Below are positions 39,704 to 48,798 of a DNA stretch of 64,000 nucleotides, one piece after another. The notes under the pieces are model-generated. The model made no database searches. It had not been told where the DNA came from and was given only the letters and a program-made list of their open reading frames with translations. Position numbers and translations under genes: made by a program. Positions within the stretch are counted from its first letter, which is position 1. Each line of letters starts with the position of its first letter. The DNA lies in contig CP110972.1 in assembly GCA_028869255.1 (NCBI GenBank), positions 2,113,001 through 2,177,000 on the forward strand. Reading direction: 5' to 3'. The stretch comes from Pseudomonas poae (GTDB lineage Bacteria > Pseudomonadota > Gammaproteobacteria > Pseudomonadales > Pseudomonadaceae).

Positions 39704-39718
39704 TGTTGTCGTACAACA
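39704..39718 (+). promoter_or_regulatory. Odd-centred palindrome upstream of the SMP-30 gene
   Basis: TGTTGTCGTACAACA has perfect 6-base arms around CGT. Its complement matches 13 of 15 bases of the site at 51146-51160 before the hexuronate-type MFS gene. A partial copy TTGTACGA lies at 39806-39813. The rest of the 39653-39869 gap shows nothing else I can support. Confidence 0.55.
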
Positions 39719-39869
39719 TGCAATAGATTCGGGTGATTTGGAAAGTTAAATTTCGAGTATTTTCGCGGCTGCTAGGGTTTGTGGAGCTTGATCTCCGGAT
39801 CTGTCTTGTACGATGTCTCATCACGCGTTACAAATGGCCTCCCGTCTAACAATAAAATAACGGAGACAC

Positions 39870-40970
39870 ATGATGGATCTTTCCCCTTTGCCTGCCGGAG
39901 CGGATCACAGTCGCCGGGTCTTTCTCAAGCGCTCCCTGGCGGTTTCCGCATCGGTGGCGGTGCTGGGCAACCTGCCGCAGTTGGCCGGCGCAGCAGAGCC
40001 GTTGAGCCAGCGTTACCCGGACCCATTGGTCAAGGTGCTCGATGACAGTTTCCTCGAGCTGCGATTGTTCAATGCCAGCGTCGAACGGCTCGCCACCGGC
40101 TTGCGTTGGGCCGAAGGGCCAGTGTGGGTCGGCGATGGTCGTTACCTGCTGGTCAGCGATATCCCCAATAACCGCATCGTGCGCTGGGACGAGGTGACCG
40201 ACAGCCTGTCGGTGTACCGCGAACAGTCGAATTTCTCCAACGGCATGTGCCGCGACCGCCAGGGGCGCCTGCTGGTGTGTGAAGGCTCAACCACCTCCAA
40301 GGAGGGGCGGCGTATCACCCGCACCGAACACAACGGCAGCATCACGGTGCTGGCGGACAGCTTCGACGGCAAACCCTTCAACTCGCCCAACGACATCGTG
40401 TGCAAGCGCGACGGTTCGGTGTGGTTCAGCGACCCGCCATTCCAGACCGGCAACAACTACGAAGGGCACAAGATTTCGCCTAGCCAGCCCCATGGCGTCT
40501 ATCGAATCGACGCGGACAGTGGCAAGGTCACGCGGGTGATCGACGACCTCAATGGGCCCAACGGCCTGTGCTTCTCGCCGGACGAAAAGACCTTGTATGT
40601 GGTGGAAGGGCGAGCCAAACCCAACCGACTGATCTGGGCCATCGACGTCAAGGACGACGGCACCCTCGGCGCACGCCGCAAGCATATCGAAGGGCTGGAA
40701 TACGCCGCGCTGGACGGCATCAAGTGCGACGAAAGCGGCAACCTCTGGTGTGGCTGGGGCGGCAATGGCGACCCCAAGGCTGACCTTGAAAAACTCGACG
40801 GCGTACGGGTGTTCAATCCCCAGGGCAAAGCCATCGGGCATATCTCGCTGCCGGAACGCTGCCCCAACCTGTGCTTTGGTGGCAAGGAAGGCAACCGCCT
40901 GTTCATGGCCGGCAGCCATTCGATCTATGCGCTGTTCGTGAATACCCGAGACGCCAGTTTCGCGGCGTGA
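39870..40970 (+). CDS. Tat-exported SMP-30/gluconolactonase-family protein
   Basis: This 366-residue protein opens with a twin-arginine signal (SRRVFLKRSLAVSASVAVLG, about 14-33; cut near AGA, 43), so it should act in the periplasm. The beta-propeller has the family's metal ligands: Glu in RWAEGPVWVG (about 80-84), Asn/Asp in PFNSPNDIVCKRDG and DLNGPNGLCFSPD, and the late ALDGIKCDESGNLW. The enzyme probably opens a sugar lactone. A palindrome at 39704 shared with a hexuronate-type transporter suggests a sugar-acid regulon. Confidence 0.92.
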   Translation: MMDLSPLPAGADHSRRVFLKRSLAVSASVAVLGNLPQLAGAAEPLSQRYPDPLVKVLDDSFLELRLFNASVERLATGLRWAEGPVWVGDGRYLLVSDIPNNRIVRWDEVTDSLSVYREQSNFSNGMCRDRQGRLLVCEGSTTSKEGRRITRTEHNGSITVLADSFDGKPFNSPNDIVCKRDGSVWFSDPPFQTGNNYEGHKISPSQPHGVYRIDADSGKVTRVIDDLNGPNGLCFSPDEKTLYVVEGRAKPNRLIWAIDVKDDGTLGARRKHIEGLEYAALDGIKCDESGNLWCGWGGNGDPKADLEKLDGVRVFNPQGKAIGHISLPERCPNLCFGGKEGNRLFMAGSHSIYALFVNTRDASFAA

Positions 40971-41069
40971 GGCGCTGAAAAAATACACGTTCAGCGTCAG
41001 TGTATCGGCGCTCAGCGTGGCGTTTTTTGGTTATGCTGCGTGCTCCTGTGAGTTCAGAGACGCAAGCAA

Positions 41070-41288
41070 ATGGATTTTGACTGGCACAGCGACCCCATCA
41101 CTCGCGCCACGCCCGTGACGCCACACTATAAAAACACCCAGAACGTACGCCGTTTCATGCTCGAGCACTGTGGTCCGGGGTTCAAGTTCGACCGGCCGTT
41201 CATGGCCTGGATTCGTAACGATCAGCCGAAGACCCTCGGTGATGTGGTGGATGAATGGCAACGTCGGAACCCGGAAACACGCCCATGA
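41070..41288 (+). CDS. DUF6434 family small protein
   Basis: This 72-residue protein has the DUF6434 sequence pattern FDWHSDPITRATPVT, NTQNVRRFMLEHCG and FKFDRPFMAW. It may be a nucleic-acid-binding module (in other proteins it is joined to a SAP-like domain), but function is unknown. Its stop overlaps the RidA start (ATGA), so the two are cotranslated, with CPBP downstream. Confidence 0.87.
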   Translation: MDFDWHSDPITRATPVTPHYKNTQNVRRFMLEHCGPGFKFDRPFMAWIRNDQPKTLGDVVDEWQRRNPETRP

Positions 41289-41755
41289 CGCCCGATCAAA
41301 AATACCAGGCCGCCCAGCAACGCCTCGGCTACCAACTGGATGAGTTCAAAGTTGGCGGTAACTACACGCCGCTGGTGCGTGACGGCAACCACCTATACAT
41401 CAGTGGGCAGATTCCCCGGGTAGGCGATGCCATCGTGCTGCCGGGCAAGGTCGGTGACAGTCTCACCTTGGCCCAGGCGCAAATCGCCGCCGGTATCAGT
41501 GCCTTGCGTTGCCTGGGTTTGCTCAAGCAGGCGCTGGGGTCGCTGGACCGGATCAAGGCTATCCCTCGGATCACCGTGTATGTGCGCAGTTCTGAAGAGT
41601 TTGATCAGCAAAGTGAGGTGGCCAACGGCGCGTCCGACTTGCTCCACGAGATTCTCGGCAGCGCCGGGGTGCATACGCGCACGTCGGTGGGGGTGATGCA
41701 GTTGCCGAAATCGGCGGCGGTGGAAATTGACATGATTGCAGTGGCCCACGACTGA
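41285..41755 (+). CDS. RidA family protein
   Basis: This 156-residue protein has the YjgF/RidA fold: GNHLYISGQIPRVGD near 36-50, and the later VYVRSSEEFDQQSEVANGASDLL and HTRTSVGVMQLPKSAAVEIDMIAVA. The Arg of canonical RidA (near the substrate carboxylate) is best matched by HTRTSVG. Members destroy reactive enamine or imine intermediates. The ATG at 41285 overlaps the previous stop codon. Confidence 0.92.
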   Translation: MTPDQKYQAAQQRLGYQLDEFKVGGNYTPLVRDGNHLYISGQIPRVGDAIVLPGKVGDSLTLAQAQIAAGISALRCLGLLKQALGSLDRIKAIPRITVYVRSSEEFDQQSEVANGASDLLHEILGSAGVHTRTSVGVMQLPKSAAVEIDMIAVAHD

Positions 41756-41762
41756 ATACGCA

Positions 41763-42500
41763 ATGATTACCCAAGGAATGCTGGTTCTGACCCACTACGG
41801 CAGCTACCTCGCGCCGGGCCTGGCGCTGTTTGGCCTGTGGTTTGCCCTCACGCCCAAGGCGATGACCGCGCTGCGCATTCTTATTCTGCTGGTCGCATTT
41901 GTGCTGATGCGCGACGCGATGACCCCACTGGGCATGTGGGCGCTCAGCGACGCAGTGAGTATCAGCTTCACCGCCAATACCTTGGTGCTGGCGGCCCTGG
42001 GTGGCCTGTCGATGTTGATGATTGGCGTGCTTTCGCGGGTGGCGCCGGAGCTATGGCGGTTGGTGGTGTGGGTCAAAGGGCGTCCGGTGGCGGGGCTTGC
42101 GGCGGGGCTGGCCGTGGGCTGCCTGATAGGTGTGCCATTGCGGCTTTACCAGGGCATCGAGGCGCAGGTGATCCCCGGCTATTGGGCGTGGCTGCCGGGC
42201 ATGGTGGTGCTGGCCTATGGTGGCAATGCACTGGAAGAGGTGTTGTTTCGCGGTTTTTTGCAGGGTTACCTGGAGCAACAGGTGACGCCGTTGCGTGCGG
42301 CCTGGCTCAGTGGCGTGGCGTTTGCGGCCTGCCATGCCTTCCTGGCCCTGAGTGTCACCCAGTTGGGCTGGCCGGTGTTGCTGTTTACCCTGATCGAAGG
42401 GCTGGCCTGCGCGCTGGTGCGCATGCGCTATGGCGTGCTGGCGGCGACGCTGACCCATGGCACGGCAATCCTGTTGATTGCCGTGCCTTACATGGCTTGA
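41763..42500 (+). CDS. CPBP-family intramembrane protease
   Basis: This 245-residue membrane protein has about eight hydrophobic segments and the three CPBP (CAAX/Abi) motifs: EEVLFRGFLQGY (EE-x3-R, near 158-169), FAACHAF (about 190-196) and THGTAILL at the end. The two Glu and the His residues form the metal site. Bacterial CPBP proteins process membrane proteins or confer bacteriocin immunity; the substrate is unknown. It starts 7 bases after the RidA stop, making a three-gene operon. Confidence 0.9.
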   Translation: MITQGMLVLTHYGSYLAPGLALFGLWFALTPKAMTALRILILLVAFVLMRDAMTPLGMWALSDAVSISFTANTLVLAALGGLSMLMIGVLSRVAPELWRLVVWVKGRPVAGLAAGLAVGCLIGVPLRLYQGIEAQVIPGYWAWLPGMVVLAYGGNALEEVLFRGFLQGYLEQQVTPLRAAWLSGVAFAACHAFLALSVTQLGWPVLLFTLIEGLACALVRMRYGVLAATLTHGTAILLIAVPYMA

Positions 42501-42536
42501 GTTGAAATACGCCCCTGCCACCTTTGTTAACCGCGT

Positions 42537-44228
42537 TTATTCAGAGGGCAGCGCCGGCGTGCGCGGCGGAATCAGGCGTTTGCTGCCCGTCGCCTCATAC
42601 GCCGCCGCAAACCGCAGCAGCGCCGAATCATCATAGGCACGCCCGGCAAAGGTGAGCCCGACCGGCATGCCGATATCCGCCATCACGCCCATGGGCACGG
42701 TGACGGTGGGCACGCCCAGGTGGCGGATCGCAAGGTTACCGTTGGCCACCCACACGCCGTTGCTCCAGGCAATGTCGGCGCTGGCTTCGTTCACATCGGC
42801 GTCCGCAGGGCCTACATCGGCCACGGTCGGGAACAGCACCGCGTCCAGCCCCAGCGTGTCCATCCAGTCCTCCAGGTCGACCCGGCGGGTTTGCTCCAGG
42901 CCACGCAGGCCGTCGGGTACGCTGTGGATTTCATTCCACGCAGTGATGCCGCGCTCGGCCATGCGCACGTATTCGTCCATGCCGGCCGCCAGGTCGTCTT
43001 CACGGTTGGGCAGGGTGCCCGGGTCGTGGGGGAAGATCTTCGGCCCGTCCACGTCTGCCAGGCGGTTGAGCGCCGGGTCGTTGTTGGCGCGCAGGAAGTC
43101 GTCAAAGGCCCAGGCCGAAAGCTCCCACAGTTCATCGTGCAGGAATTGCTTGGAAACCAGGCCACGGGTAAACACGGTCGGTGCGCCCGGGCGGTCGCCT
43201 TCGCAGTTGGACACCAGCGGGAAGTCCACCTCAATCACTTCGGCGCCGGCCGCTTCGAGGGCCTGGCGGGCGGCTTGCCACAGGTCGATCACGCTGGCGC
43301 GGGTGTTGATCTTCTGCCCGGTCGGGCCGCCGATGCCGGGTTTTTCGCTGGTGCCGGCCTCGGGGTCGGCGTTGATGTACATGCGCGGCACGCCGAAGCG
43401 TTTGCCGGCGAGGGACTCAGCGCTCACGGCCAGCTCAGCGTAGGACGCCGGGCGCACCGAGGCGGCGCTGGGGATCGGCACCCAGGGTTGCAGACGCCAC
43501 AGGTCGCCGCGGGTGTCCGGGTCATCGGCCACCACCACGTCGAGCACTTCCAGCAGGTCGGCCATGGTGCGAGCGTAGGGCACTACCACGTCCATGGTCG
43601 GTGTCAGCGGCCAGTTGCCACGCACCGAAATCACCCCACGGGACGGGGTGTAGGCGCACAGCCCATTGTTGGATGCCGGGCCGCGCCCGCTGGACCAGGT
43701 TTCTTCAGCCAGACCGAATGCCGCAAAGCTCGCAGCGGTGGCGGTGCCGGCACCGTTGGAGGAGCCGGAGGCGAACGGCGCGGTCAGGTAGTCGGCGTTA
43801 TACGGGCTTTCGGCACGGCCATACACGCCACGCTGCATCCCGCCATTGGCCATCGGCGGCATATTGGTCTTGCCCAGGCAGATAGCGCCACCGGCCCGCA
43901 GGCGTTCGATGGTAAAGGCGTCGCGCTGGGCAACCAGCTTGGCGAAGGCCGGGCTGCCGGAGGCGGCGGTCAGGCCTTTGACCAGGTAACTGTCCTTGGC
44001 GGTATAGGGAATGCCATCCAAAGGCCCCAAGGTTTCGCCCTTGGCCCGGCGCGCATCAGCCGCCTCGGCTTCTTTAAGGGCTTCGGGGTTGCGCACCACC
44101 ACGGCGTTAAGTGCGCCGTCGTAGGCATCGATTCGCGCCAGGTACGCCTGAACCAGTTCAACGGCAGTGGTCTGGCCGGTTTCAAGCGCAGCGCGCAATT
44201 GGGCAATCGAGACTTCGGTAACTTGCAT
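42537..44228 (-). CDS. Amidase (amidase-signature family)
   Basis: This 563-residue protein belongs to the amidase-signature family. The catalytic Lys is in PLDGIPYTAKDSYLVKG, the cis-Ser in PFASGSSNGAGT and the nucleophile Ser in EETWSSGRGPASN; the usual G-[GS]-S-[IV]-R-x-P-A is altered to SSGRGPAS. The long C-terminal extension and altered signature resemble amidases of unknown substrate in soil bacteria. No signal peptide is visible. It converges on the CPBP gene. Confidence 0.9.
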   Translation of the reverse strand: MQVTEVSIAQLRAALETGQTTAVELVQAYLARIDAYDGALNAVVVRNPEALKEAEAADARRAKGETLGPLDGIPYTAKDSYLVKGLTAASGSPAFAKLVAQRDAFTIERLRAGGAICLGKTNMPPMANGGMQRGVYGRAESPYNADYLTAPFASGSSNGAGTATAASFAAFGLAEETWSSGRGPASNNGLCAYTPSRGVISVRGNWPLTPTMDVVVPYARTMADLLEVLDVVVADDPDTRGDLWRLQPWVPIPSAASVRPASYAELAVSAESLAGKRFGVPRMYINADPEAGTSEKPGIGGPTGQKINTRASVIDLWQAARQALEAAGAEVIEVDFPLVSNCEGDRPGAPTVFTRGLVSKQFLHDELWELSAWAFDDFLRANNDPALNRLADVDGPKIFPHDPGTLPNREDDLAAGMDEYVRMAERGITAWNEIHSVPDGLRGLEQTRRVDLEDWMDTLGLDAVLFPTVADVGPADADVNEASADIAWSNGVWVANGNLAIRHLGVPTVTVPMGVMADIGMPVGLTFAGRAYDDSALLRFAAAYEATGSKRLIPPRTPALPSE

Positions 44229-44398
44229 CAGGTTTTTTTCGCCGCCTTCAGATGGGGGTATGGCGGCAGTCTACGTACAGATATTTCACAAAACCAGTGC
44301 GGCATAATCATCATAGGCGCCGCGATTGCCGTCGGCGCGATTGCGAGACGCAGCGCCTTATCGCTAAGGTGGGCCTCGATTATTTCAAGGAAGAGACA

Positions 44399-44761
44399 AT
44401 GCACAGACCCTATATCGCCCTGGCTGCTTTGCTTGGGTTTTCGCTGTACACCCTGGCCACGATGCTCACGGCAGAGCAGTCGCTGCTGGCCTTTGGGCTG
44501 GAATTGATGTCGCGGCCGGACACTGCGCAGGTGGTGATTGATCTGTACCTGATGGCGGTGCTGGGGTGTGTGTGGATGTACCGGGATGCGCGCCAAAGAG
44601 GGCGCTCGGCAGCCTCGGTGTTGCCTTATTTGTTGCTGACGGCGGTGTTCGTGTCGGTGGGGCCGCTGCTGTATATCGTGGTGAATGGATTCTGTGGCGA
44701 GCGAGCCTGCTCGCGTTCGGCCACGAAGCGGCCCCAAGACCCGACGCCAGGGTCTGACTGA
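44399..44761 (+). CDS. DUF2834-like small membrane protein with REP-encoded tail
   Basis: The ATG at 44399 follows AAGGAAGAG and gives 120 residues. Three hydrophobic segments are visible (about 5-25, 44-60 and 77-97), with the DUF2834-like YLMAVLGCVWMYRDARQRGRS and LLYIVVNGF. After residue 97 the frame runs into a REP element (44693-44823), so the tail (CGERACSRSATKRPQDPTPGSD) is REP-encoded and probably replaces an earlier end. Function unknown. Confidence 0.8.
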   Translation: MHRPYIALAALLGFSLYTLATMLTAEQSLLAFGLELMSRPDTAQVVIDLYLMAVLGCVWMYRDARQRGRSAASVLPYLLLTAVFVSVGPLLYIVVNGFCGERACSRSATKRPQDPTPGSD

Positions 44762-44823
44762 CACAACCCGGGGGCTTGATGGGGCTGCTGCGCAGCCCAA
44801 CGCGAGCAAGCTCGCTCGCCACA
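44693..44823. repeat. REP pair, GTGGCGAGC family
   Basis: TGTGGCGAGCGAGCCTGCTC starts at 44693 inside the DUF2834-like gene, and its complement GAGCAAGCTCGCTCGCCACA ends at 44823, 9 bases before the diguanylate cyclase stop. An inner pair also occurs (GGCCGC-type 44721-44735 and GGGGCTGC 44785-44791). It shares its head with 3339-3498. Confidence 0.84.
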
Positions 44824-44831
44824 GAGGGTGA

Positions 44832-45999
44832 TTAGTTGTAGGACCCGGCGCCGGTGCGGTCCACCAGGCGAATGCTGTCGCGGCCGCCACGTTTGGATTC
44901 GTAGAGCGTGGTATCGCCTTGCTCGATCAAGGCCGCGAGGCTGGCGGGCGGTTGGTCGAACAGGTTGGCGCCAATGCTCAGCGTCACCGGCTGCGGGGTG
45001 GCGAAGGTCTGCGAGGCCAGTTGCTGAAACTGGTCGCGCAGGCGGCTGCCCAGCTCGACTATCTGCTCGGTGGTGGCCTGGTTCAGCAGGATCAGGAATT
45101 CATCACCGCCGAGGCGCGCCGCCATCGCGCCCTGGGGCACCACCCCGCGAATCATCTCGCTCAAGGCGATCAACAAACGGTCGCCTGCGGTATGGCCGTA
45201 GAGGTCGTTGACGCCTTTGAAGTTGTCGATATCGATCAGTAGCACCGCGCCCGGTTGCGCGGGTGACACTTGGGCCAGCAGGCGTGGTGCGCGCAGATCC
45301 AGCGCACGGCGGTTGTACAGGGCGGTGAGCGGATCGCGGGCGGCGAGGCGGGCGATCTGCTGTTCACGCCGGTAGCGCTCGGAGCCGGTCATGGACAGCG
45401 CGATCAGCATGATCGCCATGGCGCCTTCCACCAGGGAAACCTGGATGATTTCGCCCTTGAACGCGGCGAGGTCGATCAAGGTGCCCGGGATCACTACCGA
45501 CAGCGCCTTGGCCACGTAGAACCCCCCCGTGCACCAGCAACACATAGCGCAACTGCACGGCGCCGATGCTCAGCGATTTGCCATGGGGCCGCAGCAGGAA
45601 ACTCGCCCGCAGGGTCGGCAGCGCCACCAGCAGTGACTGCACCGCCAGCATGGCTTTGGACCAGGGCAGGTCGGGCGGCAACATCAGCATGCCCAGCCAG
45701 ATAACCAGCATCAGCAGCCACAGCCGCGACAGGCGCACCTGGGTGAACCGCGCCACGCCGAGCAAAAACAGGAAGTGCGCGGTCACCAGCAAGCCATTGG
45801 CGAACCAGATGCCGATCACCAGATAGCCATTGATGCGCAGCAAGGCGAGGGTGGAACCGACAGTGATCGTGGCGAAACCGGCGCTCCAGTACAGCAGCGA
45901 GGGTTCGCGCACGCTGCGCCATTCCACGGCCAGGTACAGGGCGGCGGCGGCTGCCAGGGCAACGGTGAGTGCCAAAATAGTGGGAGGGTCGAGCGTCAT
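44832..45999 (-). pseudogene. Membrane diguanylate cyclase (GGDEF), interrupted by an apparent one-base insertion
   Basis: Two frames on the minus strand join into one 388-residue protein. Residues 1-159 (from ATG 45999) form hydrophobic segments ending RYVLLVHGG. The remainder, from FYVAKALSVVIPG on, is in another frame and contains a GGDEF domain with RLGGDEF near 297-301 and DIDNFK near 256. The joint is a run of seven C (45522-45528, plus strand); six would restore the frame. There is no RxxD inhibitory site before GGDEF. The enzyme would make c-di-GMP. Either a sequencing error or a genuine homopolymer mutation explains the break. Confidence 0.85.
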
Positions 46000-46108
46000 T
46001 TCGTGTCGGGTCTGCCTGCGGGTGCGTTTAGACCGGGATTGTAAGCGCACACGCAGGTTTTTCAGAGCACGAACGGTAATGGCATACAGCCAGCCGATGA
46101 TCGGTGGT

Positions 46109-47320
46109 TCAGACGCCTTTGGTCGAGGGCAGCAGGATTGTCAGAATCCCCACCAGCGGCAAGAACGAACAGATCTGGTAGACGTACGCGATGCCGTGGC
46201 TGTCGGCAAGCAAGCCCAGCAAGGCCGCGCCGATGCCGCTGAAGCCGAACATCAGGCCGAAGAAGATCCCCGCGATCATGCCCACATTGCCCGGCACCAG
46301 TTCCTGGGCGAAGACCACGATGGCCGAAAACGCCGAGGCCAGGATAAAACCGATCATCACGCTGAGCACGGCGGTCCAGAACAAATCGACATAGGGCAGG
46401 GCCAAGGTGAAGGGTGCCGCGCCGAGGATCGAGAACCAGATAACTTTCTTGCGGCCGATCTTGTCGCCGATCGGGCCGCCGGCGAAGGTGCCCACGGCGA
46501 CCGCACCGAGGAACAGAAACAGGTACATCTGGGAACTGGCGACCGACAGCTGGAATTTCTCGATCAGGTAGAAGGTGAAGTAGCTGGTCAGGCTGGTCAT
46601 GTAGAAATACTTGGAGAACACCAGCAGCGCCAGCACCACCAGGGCAAACGTCACGCGGCCTTTGGACAAACCATGGGTGGCCTTGGCGCCTTGCTTGAGT
46701 TTGAACAGGTTGAGGTGGTTGCGGTACCAGCGGCTCAACCCATAGAGCACCAGTATCGCGAACACCGCAAACAGGCCGAACCAGGCGATATGGCTCTGGC
46801 CGTAAGGAATGATGATCGCCGCCGCGAGCAAGGGCCCCAAGGCGCTGCCGGTGTTGCCGCCGACCTGGAAGGTCGATTGCGCCAAGCCATAGCGCCCGCC
46901 GGAGGCCAGGCGCGCAACGCGTGAGGTTTCCGGGTGGAAGGTCGATGAGCCGACGCCTACCAGGCCCGCTGCCAGCAGAATCGCCGGGAAGCTGCCGACA
47001 AACGCCAGCATCAGGATGCCGACCAGGGTGCACACCATGCCCGCCGGCAACAGCCACGGCTTGGGGTGGCGGTCGGTGTGGTAGCCGATCCACGGCTGCA
47101 GCAGCGAGGCGGTCAGTTGGAAGGTCAGGGTGATCAGGCCCACTTGGGTGAACGTCAGCCCGTAGTTGGCCTTGAGCATCGGGTAAATCGACGGCAGCAC
47201 GGCCTGGATCAGGTCATTGATCAAATGCGCCAGGGCACAGGCGCCGAGGATGCGCATGACTAACGGGCTTACTTGGGGCGGACTCGATGTTGCGGCAGGT
47301 GATGCGGTCAGGGTCGACAT
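46109..47320 (-). CDS. fsr: MFS transporter, fosmidomycin-resistance (Fsr) type
   Basis: This 403-residue protein has 12 membrane segments and matches Fsr-like carriers: CALAHLINDLIQAVLPSIYPML near residue 27, VGVGSSTFHPETSRVARLASGGRYGLAQSTFQVGGN, and PIGDKIGRKKVIWFS. Fsr exports fosmidomycin and probably other compounds from the cytoplasm. It is divergent from an AraC regulator, with 145 bases between the starts. Confidence 0.92.
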   Translation of the reverse strand: MSTLTASPAATSSPPQVSPLVMRILGACALAHLINDLIQAVLPSIYPMLKANYGLTFTQVGLITLTFQLTASLLQPWIGYHTDRHPKPWLLPAGMVCTLVGILMLAFVGSFPAILLAAGLVGVGSSTFHPETSRVARLASGGRYGLAQSTFQVGGNTGSALGPLLAAAIIIPYGQSHIAWFGLFAVFAILVLYGLSRWYRNHLNLFKLKQGAKATHGLSKGRVTFALVVLALLVFSKYFYMTSLTSYFTFYLIEKFQLSVASSQMYLFLFLGAVAVGTFAGGPIGDKIGRKKVIWFSILGAAPFTLALPYVDLFWTAVLSVMIGFILASAFSAIVVFAQELVPGNVGMIAGIFFGLMFGFSGIGAALLGLLADSHGIAYVYQICSFLPLVGILTILLPSTKGV

Positions 47321-47465
47321 GCAGGCATTCCAATCAAGGCAGCAAACAGAGGCAGTCAGTACGGATGCTGGCTGCCCATTTCAAATTGTTTCGGCATTCA
47401 TGCTAGATTCGGTACAAATGCCTGTCTCGCGTAATTCGGGAGGCAACCATCGCAAAAAGGGCGAA

Positions 47466-48239
47466 ATGATCAAATCACTGGATAAATTTCTGCAGGAGAT
47501 CGACGCGGGCGAGTGGGCGGTCATCAGCTCGGCCACCGACTACCCGGAAAACTGGGTGATCCCTGAGCATAGCCACGAAAAGCACCAACTACTCTACGCG
47601 ACCGAAGGCGTGATGGTGGTGCATTCGGCGCAGAACCAATGGACGGTGCCGCCCAATCGCGGTTTCTGGATGCCCAGCGGGCACGTGCATTCCCTGCGTT
47701 GCGTGGGGCCGCTGAAAATGCGCAGCGTGTTTGTACGCCCCGACTGTTTCCCCAACTTGCCCACCGAGACCAAGGCGGTGAGCATTTCGCCGCTGCTGAG
47801 CGAGCTGATCAAGGCCTCGGTGAGTTTGAAACCGCCGTATGCCGAAGACTCGCGGGACGCACGGATCATGCACCTGATCCTCGACGAGCTGGCCTTGTTG
47901 CCGGCCTTGCCGCTGTCGCTGCCGCAGCCCGCCGACCCACGCATCCACCGGATCTGCGAGGCCTGGCAGGACGACCCCGGCGACGCTTCCACCGTGGCCG
48001 ACTGGAGCGAGCGCCTGGCCCTGGACCAGAAAACCATTCAGCGGCTGTTCCGCAAGGAAACCGGCATGACCTTCGGCCAGTGGCGCCAACAGGCACGGCT
48101 GCTGCTGGCGCTGGAGCGCATTGCGGTGGGGCAGAAGATTATCGATGTGGCCCTGGAGCTGGGCTATGAAAGCCCCAGCGCGTTTACCAGCATGTTCAAG
48201 AAACAGTTTGGCAAGACGCCGAGTCTGTTTTTCAGGTAG
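47466..48239 (+). CDS. AraC-family regulator with cupin sensor
   Basis: The ATG at 47466 follows AAAGGGCG and gives 257 residues; the earlier open frame from 47217 is not supported. A cupin-type sensor domain spans about 20-110 (PEHSHEKHQLLYATEGVMVVHS, WMPSGHVHSLRC), followed by two helix-turn-helix motifs (RLALDQKTIQRLFRKETGMTFGQWR and IIDVALELGYESPSAFTSMFKKQFG). It probably regulates the divergent fsr gene. Confidence 0.92.
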   Translation: MIKSLDKFLQEIDAGEWAVISSATDYPENWVIPEHSHEKHQLLYATEGVMVVHSAQNQWTVPPNRGFWMPSGHVHSLRCVGPLKMRSVFVRPDCFPNLPTETKAVSISPLLSELIKASVSLKPPYAEDSRDARIMHLILDELALLPALPLSLPQPADPRIHRICEAWQDDPGDASTVADWSERLALDQKTIQRLFRKETGMTFGQWRQQARLLLALERIAVGQKIIDVALELGYESPSAFTSMFKKQFGKTPSLFFR

Positions 48240-48241
48240 GG

Positions 48242-48748
48242 CTATTGATCGCCAGTGGTCAAATTGGCGTAGAAGATGCAGCCGATCAGCCGCGCAAACA
48301 GGCTGAGGGTTTCCGGCAGGTTGGGGTCGTCAAACAGCATCGCCCTGGAATCCAGCGCACACAACGCACCGAACAGGCGGCCATCGGGCAGGAAGATCGG
48401 CGCTCCGGCGTAGCTCTCGATGGCGTATTGCTTGACCACCGGGCGTGCGGCAAAACGGCCATTCTGGCTGACTTGCGGGATAAACAAGGTCTGCGGGTTG
48501 ATGCAGAACTCACTGCACAGGGTGGTTTCGAGGTCGAGCACGTCATTGACATGAATGCCCATGTCGACGGTGTCGTGCACCGAGCAGACGACCCATTCGA
48601 GGTCGGTGAACTTGGCGATGCCGGCAAAGCGCATGCCGGTCAGGCGGGTAACCAGCTGCAGGATGCTGGTGGTGGCTTCTATTTCGGCGATGGCAGCGCG
48701 TTCATCGGCGCTGAGTAATGACTGTGCGTAGGTGACGCTGGGGACCAT
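48242..48748 (-). CDS. GAF-domain sensor protein
   Basis: The start at 48748 has GGAGTG about 7 bases upstream (168 residues). The protein consists of one GAF domain: ILQLVTRLTGMRFAGIAKFTDLEWVVCSVHD then ESYAGAPIFLPDGRLFGALCALDSR, with helical ends. No kinase or GGDEF domain is attached, so it may be a free sensor or act with an unlinked partner. It converges on the AraC gene and follows proP on the same strand with a GC-rich hairpin between. Confidence 0.88.
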   Translation of the reverse strand: MVPSVTYAQSLLSADERAAIAEIEATTSILQLVTRLTGMRFAGIAKFTDLEWVVCSVHDTVDMGIHVNDVLDLETTLCSEFCINPQTLFIPQVSQNGRFAARPVVKQYAIESYAGAPIFLPDGRLFGALCALDSRAMLFDDPNLPETLSLFARLIGCIFYANLTTGDQ

Positions 48749-48764
48749 GCTAAACACTCCAACG

Positions 48765-48788
48765 GCGTGGCGGCCGAGGCCGCCACGC
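48765..48788 (-). other. Strong GC hairpin between proP and the GAF gene
   Basis: GCGTGGCGGCC (48765-48775) and GGCCGCCACGC (48778-48788) are perfect 11-base arms separated by 2 bases. There is no T run on either strand, so it is more likely an RNA-stabilising or attenuating stem than a classical terminator. Confidence 0.55.
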
Positions 48789-48798
48789 ACGATCTGTC

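Noticed and set aside
42720..44507. A 595-codon open frame opposite the amidase gene
   Set aside because: Composition-driven antisense frame; the amidase motifs are on the other strand.
47217..47465. N-terminal extension of the AraC regulator from 47217
   Set aside because: It would overlap the fsr start and control region; ATG 47466 has a ribosome site and begins the family sequence.
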